A stretch of 64,000 bases of DNA from Neofusicoccum parvum. Lineage: Eukaryota; Ascomycota; Dothideomycetes; Botryosphaeriales; Botryosphaeriaceae. Both the position numbers and the translations under genes were made by a program. This document shows positions 9,697 through 20,400 of this stretch, one piece after another. Under the pieces are notes generated by a model. It was given only the letters and a program-made list of their open reading frames with translations, did not search any database and had not been told where the DNA came from. The DNA lies in assembly GCA_020912385.1 (NCBI GenBank), contig CP087210.1, forward strand, positions 2,356,001-2,420,000, given 5' to 3'. Every line of letters starts with the position of its first letter. The stretch's first letter is position 1.

Positions 9697-11388
9697 TCAC
9701 ATCCCACTCCACTCAATACTAAACGCCCTAACCCCCTCCGCCGAGTCCCCCTCCCCATCATCCACCACCCCAGCCCGTTTCTCTTTCCCACCAACCAGGA
9801 ACCCTTTCTTTACACCCGTCCCCAGTCGTCCACCACCAACCAACTGCATCAAGTCAAATTCATCATCCCAACCCATGCCAACAGCCAGGAAATGGCTATG
9901 GAACCGCAGCGGGTCGCCCGGATAAACGCAGTACTGGCATCCAAAGCGCAGACCCGGCGACATGAAGAAGCCCTTCGAGTGGAGATACGCAAACAGCGGG
10001 TACGACCGCGGAACCTTTGGCAGTCCCACTGCCGCAGGCGGAGACGCAGGAGGGGTCGGGAGGGGCGGATGCGAAATGGAGGGGGTAATATAGAAACGGT
10101 CCTCCAGCGCAACAGACGACGGTGCCTGCGACGGCGTTGGCGAGGAGGGGCGAGGAGGAGCGAAGAGTGACGATTCGCCGTCCTGGTCTTGCGTTGTTGC
10201 TGTGGCTTGCTGTTGCTTCTCCTGCTTGGCGCGCCTGGCCTGCTCGATCTTCTCGGCGTTCTTCCTCATGGCCTCCTTCTTGATCTCGTCCGACTTCTTC
10301 TGGTTGGCGCGCTGAGCCTCGACGCCTTGCTTCTCCATGGCTCTAAGGAACGCTTTGCGCTCGGCTTCGCCCAGGCCCATGAACCCGGTCTTGTGCGCCG
10401 CGACGTCATCGACGATGTAGGCAGCTCCGATTTCGACAAGGCGTCGGGCCTCTTCAGGCATGAGCTCAAGTGGCGTGCCGAGAAAGACATTTTGCTGGGG
10501 GTGACTTGGGAGTGTACCGATGAGGACGCCGCAGATGTTGTACTCGCGCCTCAGATATGATATGGCATCCGTGTCGTATAGCATATAGCGATTGGCGATC
10601 CGAGAGATCGGGACTGGGGAGGGCGATGGAGCTTCAGAAGGTTCTGCAACAGGATCCGACTTTTTCTCATCCTGTGTTTGGGTGTCTTCAGGTCGCGAGA
10701 TTGAGGAAGGTTCTTGAGAGACGGCAGTGGAAGTGGGATCGGAGATTGAAGCAGGAATATCGATTTGAGCCTGAGCATCTTCTACATTGGACACCTGGGA
10801 AGCAGGTTCATCTGTGGCCACTTCTTCTGCGACATTCGGTTGCGAATCATCTGCAGCATTTGCAAGGGAGATGAACTTTTCTTCAGCGACAGGTGTTGTG
10901 ATCACCTCTTCATCAGGGGACACAGCAGGCACGGCTTCAGGTGCCGGGGCGGGCTCAGGCTCGGCAAGAGCTCGGAGCTGTGGCGCCATCTCAGGCGCAC
11001 TCCTCGGCGTTGGAGCTCGCTCTGGTATCAACCCCGCCTCTTTACGCGTTCTGGCCGGTGACTGCTGGGCACTGGAGTATTGTCCGTCGGACCACTCGCT
11101 CGGAGTCGGTGTCAAGTCACCAATCTCAAAAGGCTCGAAGACTTGCATCTGCACAAACGGCGGAGGCGTCGGGGAACGCTGCCATGGAAAGACGTGTGAG
11201 AGCGGGCTGGGCGACCTTTCCTCGGGTTGTGCCCGCTCCGGCGATGAGCGTTGGGCTGGCGCATCACCCGTGCTGTGAACGACTACTTGGGGAGTTTGGC
11301 TTCGCTCTGGGCCTTCCTGCGTCTCGCTAGATGGCGGGGAGTCGTCCCTCGGGAAGGGAAAGACGTGGTCGAGACCAAGGCCGCTCAT
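9697..11388 (-). CDS. sen34: tRNA-splicing endonuclease subunit Sen34 with long N-terminal extension
   Basis: One uninterrupted frame of 563 aa. From about residue 265 it matches Sen34: NRYMLYDTDAISYLRREYNI, then GVLIGTLPSHPQQNVFLG and LELMPEEARRL. A Lys/Glu-rich coiled stretch follows, then the nuclease domain with YPLFAYLHSKGF..., YPGDPLRFHSHF and a final EWSGM. Tyr489, His497 and Lys527/528 are the likely catalytic triad that cuts the 3' splice site of pre-tRNA introns. The first 260 residues are a disordered Pro/Ser/Glu-rich extension absent from typical homologues, which begin just before NRY. The extension includes two HVFPF/HVFPW motifs. A shorter protein starting further in, or a 5' intron, cannot be excluded. 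Confidence 0.9.
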   Translation of the reverse strand: MSGLGLDHVFPFPRDDSPPSSETQEGPERSQTPQVVVHSTGDAPAQRSSPERAQPEERSPSPLSHVFPWQRSPTPPPFVQMQVFEPFEIGDLTPTPSEWSDGQYSSAQQSPARTRKEAGLIPERAPTPRSAPEMAPQLRALAEPEPAPAPEAVPAVSPDEEVITTPVAEEKFISLANAADDSQPNVAEEVATDEPASQVSNVEDAQAQIDIPASISDPTSTAVSQEPSSISRPEDTQTQDEKKSDPVAEPSEAPSPSPVPISRIANRYMLYDTDAISYLRREYNICGVLIGTLPSHPQQNVFLGTPLELMPEEARRLVEIGAAYIVDDVAAHKTGFMGLGEAERKAFLRAMEKQGVEAQRANQKKSDEIKKEAMRKNAEKIEQARRAKQEKQQQATATTQDQDGESSLFAPPRPSSPTPSQAPSSVALEDRFYITPSISHPPLPTPPASPPAAVGLPKVPRSYPLFAYLHSKGFFMSPGLRFGCQYCVYPGDPLRFHSHFLAVGMGWDDEFDLMQLVGGGRLGTGVKKGFLVGGKEKRAGVVDDGEGDSAEGVRAFSIEWSGM

Positions 11389-11830
11389 AGTGTCTGAGAG
11401 ACTGTGTTACGAGACTAGGTGACACAACAGTCAGCTCCAAGCTCTTCTCTAATGAAGCAGTGTTTCGAGAAGACAATTTTGGTGAGTATCATGTGTTGAA
11501 CTCGTTTACATCAACAGGCCATAGCCGTAGCTTGAACCTCAGGGGATTGACAGATTGATAAAGTTTTGGTCTAATCATTTCAAGAAAGGACGGGGGAAGC
11601 AGGGCAGGTCAGACTCACGTTGATGGGGGTGCCTCGTTGAGGCGGGTGGAGTGGCAGTCACATTGTGCGGATGGTGGAGTGAGGAGTCAACGCCGACGCG
11701 AAAAAGTTCATGAACGCCGGGAAATTTTTAGCGTGTCGCCAACCCGCGCACAGACCGCCCGGTTCGTCACGCCTCACCCCGGCCTGCGCGCTGATCCGCA
11801 GCAGTCGCAACGACACTCAACACCGACACC
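11389..11830. promoter_or_regulatory. Divergent upstream region SEN34/small membrane protein
   Basis: A 442-base head-to-head interval. On the minus strand a GTGAGT donor-like site near 11619 and a CACAG acceptor-like site near 11406 could delimit a 5'-leader intron of SEN34. No other motif was recognised. Confidence 0.35.
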
Positions 11831-12136
11831 ATGGATATCTGGATCATCCTGGGCTTAATCTTCTTCTTGCCGCTGGTTCTGTTTATAGGTGAGTGGGCGC
11901 CATGTTCCTGACATGAATGCGACTGATCCGGGGCCCCAGCATGGATGGCGCTGTCGTCCTGCCTTGGAGACAGCTTCAGAGCAAGCGTTGCCGGTGTGTC
12001 ATTGAACCCACGACATGCCTCTTTTGGCCGTAGCTATGCTCGAGGTCTTGGCTCTGGCACCGGCCAAGCCGGCTGGGAGCAAATTGAGATGGAAGAAATG
12101 CTCGATAATATAGAAGACTCCGATGAAGAGTCTTGA
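11831..12136 (+). CDS. Small single-pass membrane protein, unknown function
   Basis: Exons 11831-11888 and 11940-12136 encode 84 aa. The intron (51 bases) starts GTGAGT and ends CCCCAG. The first 27 residues form one hydrophobic helix (MDIWIILGLIFFLPLVLFIA...), probably a membrane anchor or signal anchor. The middle is Ser/Gly/Arg-rich and the end strongly acidic (WEQIEMEEMLDNIEDSDEES). I do not recognise the family. Support comes from the clean splice site, the start context, the hydrophobic-then-acidic design, and the tight spacing: head-to-head with SEN34 and 65 bases before the end of convergent ELP4. A second intron ending at the GTAG near 12033 is possible but would destroy the acidic tail. 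Confidence 0.6.
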
Positions 12137-12201
12137 GGAATCCCACTTCCGCCCAATTCCGGCTGTCTTCCATCTTGAACTTTCTACTCAACGCACAATA
12201 C

Positions 12202-13558
12202 TCAAAAATCAATATCAACCTTCGTCTGCTTTCCCCCGCCTCCGCCGCTTTCAGTCCCCAGCGCTCCCTGAGCTTCTGTGTCGCCTTCCACTGGCGGTAG
12301 GCTGAATGGCTTGATCACGAACTTCCTTCTGCTCAGGGTGAAGGCCAAGTCATCTCCCACTCCGGCAACGCCACCGCCTCCGCCTCCACGCTCATGGAAT
12401 ACTGGGATCCGATGAACCCTCAGCATTCCCTGTGGCCGCTCTTCGTTCGCCGTTGCCGCACCGGACGAGGCCAGCTCGCCGTAGGTGTCCATGAGGTGCG
12501 GAAAAGGCTGCAATTCCAAGACACCATCGCTCAGCAACTCCGCCCAACGGACTAGGCCAGAGCTACGAGGGTAGAGTTCCAGTGGGAGGGAAAGCATAGC
12601 CGTGAGTCTATTCGGGTATTTACGCAGCAACGCCCTCAGCGCGTGGAGGAATTGGAGAAGGAAGGACGGTTGGCTCGAATGTGGAGGGTAAAGCGCCGGT
12701 GAGAGGAGACTAGGAACCAAGAGACGATGTATTGTCGTGGCCGGGTTCGAGGCGAGCTGTGTAGAAAGGTTCTGGAGGATGGGCGCAAATGGAGATGTCT
12801 GCTGATGCGGAGGTGGAAGTGGAATGTAATTGATCGATGCTCCAGCTGGGAATTCTAGCCTTTTGGCGAGATCAAACTTGTGGCAGAAGGGCTGCGGCAG
12901 AGCTGTATCTGGGGAAGCCGGTGAAGTTGGAGACGCACCTGGCGGGCCGCGCTCTGCTGGTCCTGTGCGCCGTCATACAAATTAGCACACTGGCAACGTA
13001 ATAAGAATTCGGGACAGCAGCAGTTCTTATTCGAGGTATATGTACAAGTCCACAGAAAGAGAAAAAGGCAGGTTCCCACACACCTCTAGCACCACCAATC
13101 CTCTTCTCCGCCTCGAATTCGCCCAGCCTCTCATACCTCCATGCTATCTTCATACGCTCCTTGCTCTTGTTTCCGCTCGCAGCCGCGTCAGGCTCGCCAT
13201 CTGCGACGCCAACCAAGCCTGGCAGCTCTCTTCCCCACGGCTCACCCAGCCCCACCACGTGCACCTTGTGTCCTTGGATGATGCCCTCCGCGGCGTAGTA
13301 CTTCAGCAGAGCACCAGCAAAGTCGGTGGTCCCGCTCTCCTCGATCAGCAGCGACGAGCCCAGCGCGAAGCCAGCATGGCCTGCGAGAATGCCGTCCAGC
13401 GACGGCGTGCCGGTGGAGGTGGTCGGCCGGCCATCGACCGGTGATGGGCGAATGCCTGGGATGCTCGCGGGCGCCGGTGCTGTTGCCGCGGCAGGCGATG
13501 GAGCATCTGAGCCCGTGGGGGTCCGATTGATTCCTACGTTGCGCTTTCGGAAAGCCAT
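12202..13558 (-). CDS. elp4: Elongator complex protein 4
   Basis: Exons 13558-13084 and 12962-12202 give 411 aa. The N-terminus (MAFRKRNVG...GIRPSPVDGRPTTSTGTPSLD), the GHAGFALGSSLLIEE block and GTTDFAGALLKYYAAEG are characteristic of Elp4. The C-terminal exon contains FCHKFDLAKRLEFP and QPFPHLMDTYGELASSG. Elp4 is a RecA-fold subunit of the Elp456 ring of Elongator, needed for wobble-uridine modification of tRNA. The 121-base intron has a GTGTGT donor and a GCTAAT branch site. Four AG dinucleotides after it are all in frame, so the join may vary by up to about 11 residues; I use the first, at 12963. It is head-to-head with RPB8. Confidence 0.92.
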
Positions 13559-13917
13559 GGGCACGGTGCTGGGTTGGGCGAAGGCGCTGGGCTGTTGGTC
13601 GAGAGTCTTGCGCGCCCAAAAAATGTCGCTGCACATTGCGTCAGGACCGGCCATTACTTTCTTGATGCGCAGCGCAAGTTTTCTGCCACCGCCCTGGAGC
13701 ATCGCGGGCTTTGCGAAGCGCAGATTTCCAGACCTGCGCGCAACAAAGCAGCATCCCACACACCCTCGCCGCGCCCTCTTCCCCGAAACCTTGCCATCCA
13801 CGCCTCGCCGAAGCGCTTGCCGCTGTAGCAAACGGACACACCACTTCCCGCAAACGGCAAGCTACATCCACACCAACCCACGCACGCAACCGACGCCGCA
13901 GACGAACGACGATCACG
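13559..13917. promoter_or_regulatory. Divergent promoter ELP4/RPB8
   Basis: Three hundred and fifty-nine bases between two start codons; both neighbours are conserved housekeeping genes. The part before RPB8 is C/A-rich with repeated ACGC and ACCC words. No defined element was recognised. Confidence 0.4.
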
Positions 13918-14420
13918 ATGGCGGACTCGCAGCTGTACGAAGACACGTTCCACATCACATCGCTGGACAACGCCAAGTATGACCGGGTGACGCGTTTGGC
14001 GGGCACGTCGTCGGACAACCAGACGACCATGACGCTGGACATCAACTCGGAGCTGTACCCGGTCGAGGCGGGCGAGACGGTGCAGCTGCTGCTGGCCAGC
14101 ACCCTCAACCTTGACGGCACCAAGGACGAGAAGGGCTGGCGCGAGCTCGACACCAGCACCGAGACCACGCTGGCCGACATGTACGACTACGTCTGCCACG
14201 GCAAGGTGTATCGGTTCGAGGAGGGCGACGGTGATCATATGTAAGTGCCGTGTAGAGCATGGTTCTCGGCGATTGGGAATGGCTGGACGGAGAGCTGACT
14301 TCATCGCCCTGTAGTAAGGTCTACATCTCATTTGGCGGACTCTTGCTCTTCATCGATGGCCCGTACAAGAAGCTCACCCCGCTACGGATCGACTACTGCT
14401 ACCTGCTGCTCAAGAAATGA
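13918..14420 (+). CDS. rpb8: DNA-directed RNA polymerases I, II and III subunit RPABC3 (Rpb8)
   Basis: Exons 13918-14240 and 14315-14420 encode 142 aa, close to the 146 aa of yeast Rpb8. Diagnostic blocks are YEDTFHITSLDNAKYDRVTR, LYPVEAGETVQLLLASTLNLD, and the C-terminal VYISFGGLLLFIDGPYKKL...DYCYLLLKK. The split Ile codon joins GDH to KVYISFGG exactly. Rpb8 is an OB-fold subunit shared by the three nuclear RNA polymerases. The intron is 74 bases (GTAAGT...TGTAG). The gene ends 382 bases from the convergent Nudix gene. Confidence 0.96.
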
Positions 14421-14802
14421 GGGGGAAAGCGCTTTCGCGCAGAAGACAAATGTCGTTTAGAAGAATCTTCCCACATTGAGGCAACCCAAGATACCTCAAA
14501 TATGACAAATCTCCACATGATGACGAGAAGATGCGTCAGTTGGACACACGGGGCATGCATTGAAGGCGTTCGGAGACGGGTTGGCACGCTAATTTCCACA
14601 TTGCTGAAGCATTGGCGACTGAAAAGCCTCGCCGCAGAAAAAAGTGTTTGCGCACAGGAGAGGAATATATTCCTTTGGTATGCAGCAGAAAAATTCAGCC
14701 AGATTGAATCTACACATTGCTTCATATGCGTCCTGCGCTCGCAATGGAACCACCTATGAAATTTTTATCATCCTGTACCCGTCCCCTCCGCTTCCCTCCC
14801 TC
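14421..14802. other. Convergent 3' intergenic region RPB8/Nudix
   Basis: Three hundred and eighty-two bases holding the 3' untranslated ends of two convergent genes. Nothing else was recognised. Confidence 0.45.
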
Positions 14803-16083
14803 CTATAATGAGCCCGGACTCCTAACCGTAGGGAACTCGAAGCGCCGGTGCAATCTCGACACAATCTCCAGGTAATCCGGCTCGTTCTCCGGGGTCAGGA
14901 CGCCATGCCTGACGAAGAAATCCAGCATGACCAGCGCGCAATTGGGCTTGAACTCGCCTCTCCGCAGCGCGACCTGCACCTCCTCGGTCGACAGCAGCGC
15001 AAACGCCTCCACCTCGTCGTCGTTCGGCTTCGGCACAACGTCCTCGGGCAGCTCCAAATCGTACACGTACTGCGACTCGGGCTGCAGCAAGCCCGTCTCG
15101 CCGCCCGCGCGCTCGTCCCGCACCAGGAAATACGAGACGTTGCCGACGGCGCGGGCGCGCTCCCTGACCAGCTCCGCCGGCAAGCTCGCCTCCTCCTCGG
15201 CTTCGCGCACCAGGGCCTCGGACGGCTTCTCGCCGGCGGCCAGGCCGCCGGCCACGGTGTTGTCCAGCAGGCCGCCGTACGTCTGCTTGGTCAGGGCGCG
15301 GCGGGGGACCCAGAAGCGGTAGGCGCCGTCGGCGGCGGAGCGCAGGTACGCCGTCATGTGCACGCCGTAGCTGACGACGCCGAACAGCGGGCTGGCGGCG
15401 CGCTCGATCTTGAAGAGCAGCCGGCCGTCGCGGCCGTACACCGGGTACAGCTCGTCGCGCCAGCCGGCCAGCACCTGGAAGTGGCCCGTCTCGCGCATGG
15501 CGGCGCACGTCTGCGCGACGACGGCGCTGCGCTCGGCCTCGCTCGCCCCGGCCGCCAGCACCAGCGAGTGGTCGTCGTCCGAAAGCGTCCAGGACGGCAG
15601 CCCGCGCAGGACCTCGGCTACCGCGGGCAGCACGAAGCCGAGGATCGTGTCGTCGTCGGCGACCTGCAGCGTGTAGAGGCGGTCGAGCGCGGCATCGTAG
15701 AGGCCCGGGTCGGTTTCGTAGTAGGGGAAGCTGGGGGAGGGGAGCGCGGATGGTCAGTTGGCTGGTGGTGATGGCGGGGAGTGGGGATGGCGCGAGCTGC
15801 TAATAATAGACGGGGGGCGGCATGGCGTTCTGGAAAAGAAGGGTCCTCTGCCTGAGGACAGAAGAGACGCTGGGATGTGAGGGGAATCGTGACAGCTCGT
15901 GCGACCCGTGCCTGCGGCGGTAGGTCGTGTGTGCGGCACGGGGGAGAGCGGCGGGCAACGCGCCGCCGAGCTTGGGGTAGCGTGCGTTGCGTGCAGGAGG
16001 CCCGATTTAGGAAAAAAGACGTGCGGGACTCACTTATCGCAATCGTTCAGCAGATCAATGTTGGATTTCTCGGCTTTCTCCAT
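14803..16083 (-). CDS. Nudix hydrolase, YJR142W/Tnr3-like (DUF4743 plus Nudix)
   Basis: Exons 16083-16034 and 15730-14803 give 325 aa. The junction creates NDCDNFPYYETD, a conserved start of this family. A DUF4743 module comes first (residues about 10-125, including GWRDELYPVYG and FKIERAASPLFGV), followed by the Nudix box around GGLAAGEKPSEALVREAEEEA. Members are reported to hydrolyse oxidised thiamin diphosphate analogues; S. pombe Tnr3 fuses the domain to thiamin pyrophosphokinase. Here no kinase domain follows, so a stand-alone repair enzyme is inferred. The single intron is long for this window (303 bases). It is head-to-head with OPI10. Confidence 0.88.
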
Positions 16084-16798
16084 GATTTGGTGGTTTGCCC
16101 AGTGGTGCAAGAGAAGGGATTGATCGAGGGAGAGAGAAGAGTCTTGAGGTTCAGGGGAGAAGCGTAATCAGGGCGCACGAAAAAGAGGCCGTAAGCACGT
16201 CGGGGGAAGGACACCAGCTGCGGTAGCGGCACGCGAGGCGTGAGTAGTTCAGGCGGCGGACAAAGAAAGAACCGGGAGCAGGTCCGCCGCCGTCAGTAGT
16301 CTCCAGTCATCGCGGGCACAGGCGCAGGCGCAGGCGCAGCAGCGGAAGTGGAACCGACAGCTCCGATCGTTTATCGATAGCTGAGACAGAAAACGTCATG
16401 AGCAGAGTTCGAATTTTCTCGAAGCCGCGAGCAGCTTCGCCCAATCGGGAAGATAATAAACACCCGAGGCGCGGCGCGTGGAGCTGCGCGCCAGGAAGAA
16501 AGCTCGCTGCAACCACCGGCGCGCAGCTCTGTTTGTCTCTGCCGCGAGCGCAGCGGCTCTTTGACTTCGCGGGCAGCCCAGGGACGAGCCTGCCCCTCCA
16601 TTACCCCGCAACCCGGACGCTACCCGGCGACGGGTACATCATCGTTCGACCGAAAATCCAGAGCTGCCGCCGCGTCTCGAGTCTCGCCGACACGCGTCGA
16701 CGGGGAAAAGCGCATACCCACGACAACCCTCCGCGGAGAAGGCGCCCGAGGCAGCCGGGCGGGAGAGCGCAATTGACCACACCCGCACGCAGCCCGCC
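16084..16798. promoter_or_regulatory. Divergent upstream region Nudix/OPI10
   Basis: A 715-base interval of very GC-rich sequence. It contains a short hexamer repeat, three copies of GGCGCA at 16321-16338. No transcription-factor site is convincing. Confidence 0.4.
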
Positions 16799-17416
16799 AT
16801 GTTCGGCGTCATCATCTCAGGGCGCCCCGTCCTCACCGAGCCGCAAGCCATCTCGCCCACGCATTTCGCCTTCCAGCTGCCCGCCGCGCCCGCCTTCAAC
16901 CACATCGTCGTCTTCCTGCTGCCGGGCACGCAGCTGCCCGCCGACGCCGCCGCCGCCGTGTACGTGCAGATCCCGCCGTCGCAGGACTTCCGCTTCCTCG
17001 GCGCCGTCGCCAACGAGAAGCAGAGCGCCATCTTCAAGGTCGACGGGCTCGACCTGCTCGCCGGCACCGGCGGCGCCGTCACCCTCGGCATCAGCCTCGA
17101 GCCCGTCGCCCAGGTCAACGCCCAGATGCAGGCGAGGCAGCAGGAGAAAGCCGCCCACCAGAGCGGCGGTGCGGCGGGCATGGAGCTGGTCAAGGCCGGC
17201 GCCGCGGCTACGGCTGCGACTAATCCTGCCGCCGTGAAGCTGCTGGCCCAGCGGATCATTTCGAACGCGTTTAATTTCCTGGCCAGCTTCTCCGGGAATG
17301 CGGGGCCGGGAGGTGTCGAGGTGGTGCCGTTGAAAGCGTTTCAGGATTGGTGGCAGAAGTTTGAGAAGAAGGTCGAGATGGATCCGAGCTTCTTGGTCAA
17401 GGAGGGTCAGAGTTAA
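16799..17416 (+). CDS. opi10: Hikeshi/Opi10 family nuclear import carrier
   Basis: A single exon of 205 aa. It begins MFGVIISGRPVLTEPQ and continues FQLPAAPAFNHIVVFLLPGT, the conserved start of Hikeshi. SAIFKV, LGISLEPVAQ and a C-terminal FLASFSGN...WWQKFEKKVEMDPSFL also match. Human Hikeshi imports Hsp70 into the nucleus during heat stress; the yeast homologue Opi10 was found through an inositol phenotype. The domain spans nearly the whole protein. The ATG at 16799 gives the family-typical N-terminus without extension. The length is normal. Confidence 0.94.
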   Translation: MFGVIISGRPVLTEPQAISPTHFAFQLPAAPAFNHIVVFLLPGTQLPADAAAAVYVQIPPSQDFRFLGAVANEKQSAIFKVDGLDLLAGTGGAVTLGISLEPVAQVNAQMQARQQEKAAHQSGGAAGMELVKAGAAATAATNPAAVKLLAQRIISNAFNFLASFSGNAGPGGVEVVPLKAFQDWWQKFEKKVEMDPSFLVKEGQS

Positions 17417-20400
17417 GAATCGAGGGGTGGATGATTTGTGTTCTTGAGGGGGGCGAGGGGTGAGGGAGTTTGTCTGGGTGGAACGGGGTTTCTTGTGTAA
17501 AAAGAAAAGGTTCATTCTGGGAGGAAGCGTGTCCAAAGAGCATGAAGCTGGCGTTGGGTGTCGGTGGCACTATTGGCGAGCTTTGGTGGCATTAACGAGG
17601 TATGGTTTGTTGAACTTAGCCTCAAGAAGAGATGTCTTCTCGAAGGATATGCATTCTTGTCGTATTTACAAAAGAGGGGGAGGCCCACGCCATCGCTGTT
17701 GCTAGATGGTTTGCTTCATAGTTGATACCCTAATTTTCTGTTGATAACATGCAGTCTTTTGGATTCGTGCTTTGCATGAAGAAGCTGAATGCTACAGTCG
17801 AGAGTCGGCCCAAGTTGCTTTTGGTAAGCGCAATTAGTCAACATTCTTGTGTACGAGGTCCGAGTATCCTCAACGTAGGAAGCCCTTAGAGTTACAAGCC
17901 AAAGCGATCCAGACAAGTGCCCCAACTCTCTAGGCCCACGTCCAGACCTTCCTCTCATGCTCAGTCTTTAGGATGCTGTGTCATCTTCGCATTAACAGCT
18001 AGCTGTAGTCTCCTGCTATCTGATCCTGAAATCCGTGGTGTAAACATGGGAAAAGGCGTACAGAAAGTACACTCGTCGGTCTACAACAAACAAGCTCCGA
18101 GCCGGAGGAAGCTCCATGCTAAGGAGCATGAAGCACCAGACCTTTGGGTAGACTGCTTGGAAGCGGTGTTCCTTTAAAGCAATGATCAGAGGAAGCGAGG
18201 GTCGTTTCCGACTGCCAATATTTATCGAGCAGTCAAGCGATGTTTCAGTCAACTCGAACAGGAAGTGAGAAACTTCGTTGATGCATAGAACCATCTTTTC
18301 CGGTAAACGAACCATCTCCGAACCTCCTTCGGGACACACGTTTGAAATTTTCATGCATGAGGGGTTCATGTGTTGGGGGCATCGCATGTGACTCGACACG
18401 CGCAAAGCCACCGATAAACGCGCATCGACGGTCATCTGAACATTGTATTTGATTTCATAGCAGAAGCAGGGCCAATAAGGAACCAGATGATTGCTCCCCA
18501 TATATGGGAGAAAAAGAAATCAATGGTGCGTATAGCGTATCTGCAAAGCAGAGCACTCTTCAGCCGTCGATGGCCCACCGTGTGCTGAGACCCTCCAATG
18601 CGAGCCCGCAGCGCCAGGATGCTGCAGGAAGCCACACGAGCTAAATTATTCCGAGGCTTGCAGAAGGATTTACATTGACAAGTGTTCACTCGGTCAGTTT
18701 TTCTTCTTTGACCTCACATTCGGGGGGAAACCCCGCTGAAGCAACAAATCAAAGGCAGTTCAGGCAGTATTCGTGGTCCATGCTATATTAACAGAGATAG
18801 TTTGGCAGATAGCGTCGCAGAGGTGGGTCAAGCGTGTTCTGATTACACAATCAGCAAAGCAATGGGATATGATTACTATGTCACGAGATGCGTTTACTCC
18901 TGTTTCCAATTACTCGTACTCGCACTCGTGGAGATGCCGAGGGATTGAGTAGTGGCGAAAAACCCTGGACTCATGTCGCCATTCATTGATTCACATGGAC
19001 AGGAACATACGGACATGACAAGACTTGAGCCGAGCGTTCTTAGCAGATCGACATGGCCGTGGAGGTGCGGGCGGCTAATCATACCTCATACTTCCAACCT
19101 CAACTCACCACCTCATTCATCAGCTTGTCTTCGATGCTGCATTGTCTGTGCGAAGCATGAGGCCCTTCCATTTCAAATCAGATAAGTCAGAGCTGACAAA
19201 CGCATGATTTGCGAAGCACGCCGCCTCTTCTCTAGATTCGGACGAACTGGCCCAGCAAGCGATCAGACTCCCACATTCCTACCACGATGTCTCTCCAAGA
19301 CGCGATTTGCGACCGTCCGTTGCGGCTTCAAGCTGTTCAGCCTGAGAGAACACTCCTTGACGCGGTGAAGGTCTCTACCGGCCGTAACGGCTGTTCCGCG
19401 ACATGATAAGCTCAACGCATGCGAACTTCGGTTCGAGGCATCATCCGCAGACATCTCCTGCTTAGGCTGGCTGAGAGATGCGCGATCAATGTCGCTGCCG
19501 GCATGGTGAGGCTCCTTCCCTGTGGGCCCAGTCCCTTCTCGCTAACGTGTTCCCAGCAGCTACAACACGCCCTCTGCGACCTCCGGCGACGCTACCATGC
19601 TACCACGGACCCATTTTTGACCAGCTACAACGGACGTCAAGCGAGCGGTGGACATGATGCGTCGGCCTCGGAGACTGCGGCGTTCGGCCTCGGACATGTC
19701 GGGCAGGCAAAAGGGCTACGGAGAGGCTGGTCCGCCGCACAGAACTAGACATGAGGGGACAATGATTCATGGGGGCGCAGAGCACGAGGCAACCAGACAC
19801 AAGGAGGCCCAATGGCAGGGCCCGGGAGCAGGCAGGCAGCGGACAGACAGCGGAAGATCCGGAGCCAAGCATTCCTGTGTCTCGCGCAAATCAGGCCTGA
19901 GGAGCGGTGAAAGTGGCTTGTGCGGCGGACAGAACAGGCGCACGAGGCGAGAGAGACGGCAAGGGCTCGAACGAGGCTGCTGTCGAAGCATTTGTGGAGA
20001 GAGGCTAGAAGTGACTTGCATAGTGGGGATCGGGAATTTTTGCTGTAGCCAATCAGTGCGCCGGCGTTGGTCAGCCGCGCCGTGCAACCCGAAGAAGGGC
20101 CTGCTCTGTGAAGCCGCGCAGAAGAGCGTGCTGGCCTGGAGTCGCGCGCGGCAGGGCGCCGCCGCCTGCGCTGCGGAGGCGCAGGGATTGCTGCGATATC
20201 GGGCTCAGGCGTGTGGCACAGCGCCGCGTTGAGCAGTCATCCCGAGTGAGAGTGACGACGCCCGCAGTGTTGAGTGCGGCGGACGCTGCCACTGCTGGAG
20301 TGCTGGCAGGCCGAGCTGGCGCCAGGTCCGCAATCGACAACCTAAACTCAATCCAGGTACCGCTGCGGAGGCGCGGGCGGCCGACGGCGCTGCCCAAACC

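Noticed and set aside
16321..16338. Three GGCGCA hexamers
   Set aside because: Short simple repeat in GC-rich DNA; noted in the upstream region but too short to call a functional element.
18016..18501. 161-codon open frame on the minus strand
   Set aside because: No recognisable domain, no flanking splice signals and neutral composition. Possible orphan gene but not supportable from sequence alone.
19429..19442. GGTTCGA box resembling a tRNA B box
   Set aside because: No matching A box or acceptor-stem pairing at the right distance on either side.
19648..20232. 194-codon Arg/Gly-rich open frame
   Set aside because: Composition follows local GC content and there is no similarity; it lies in the presumed promoter of sreA.
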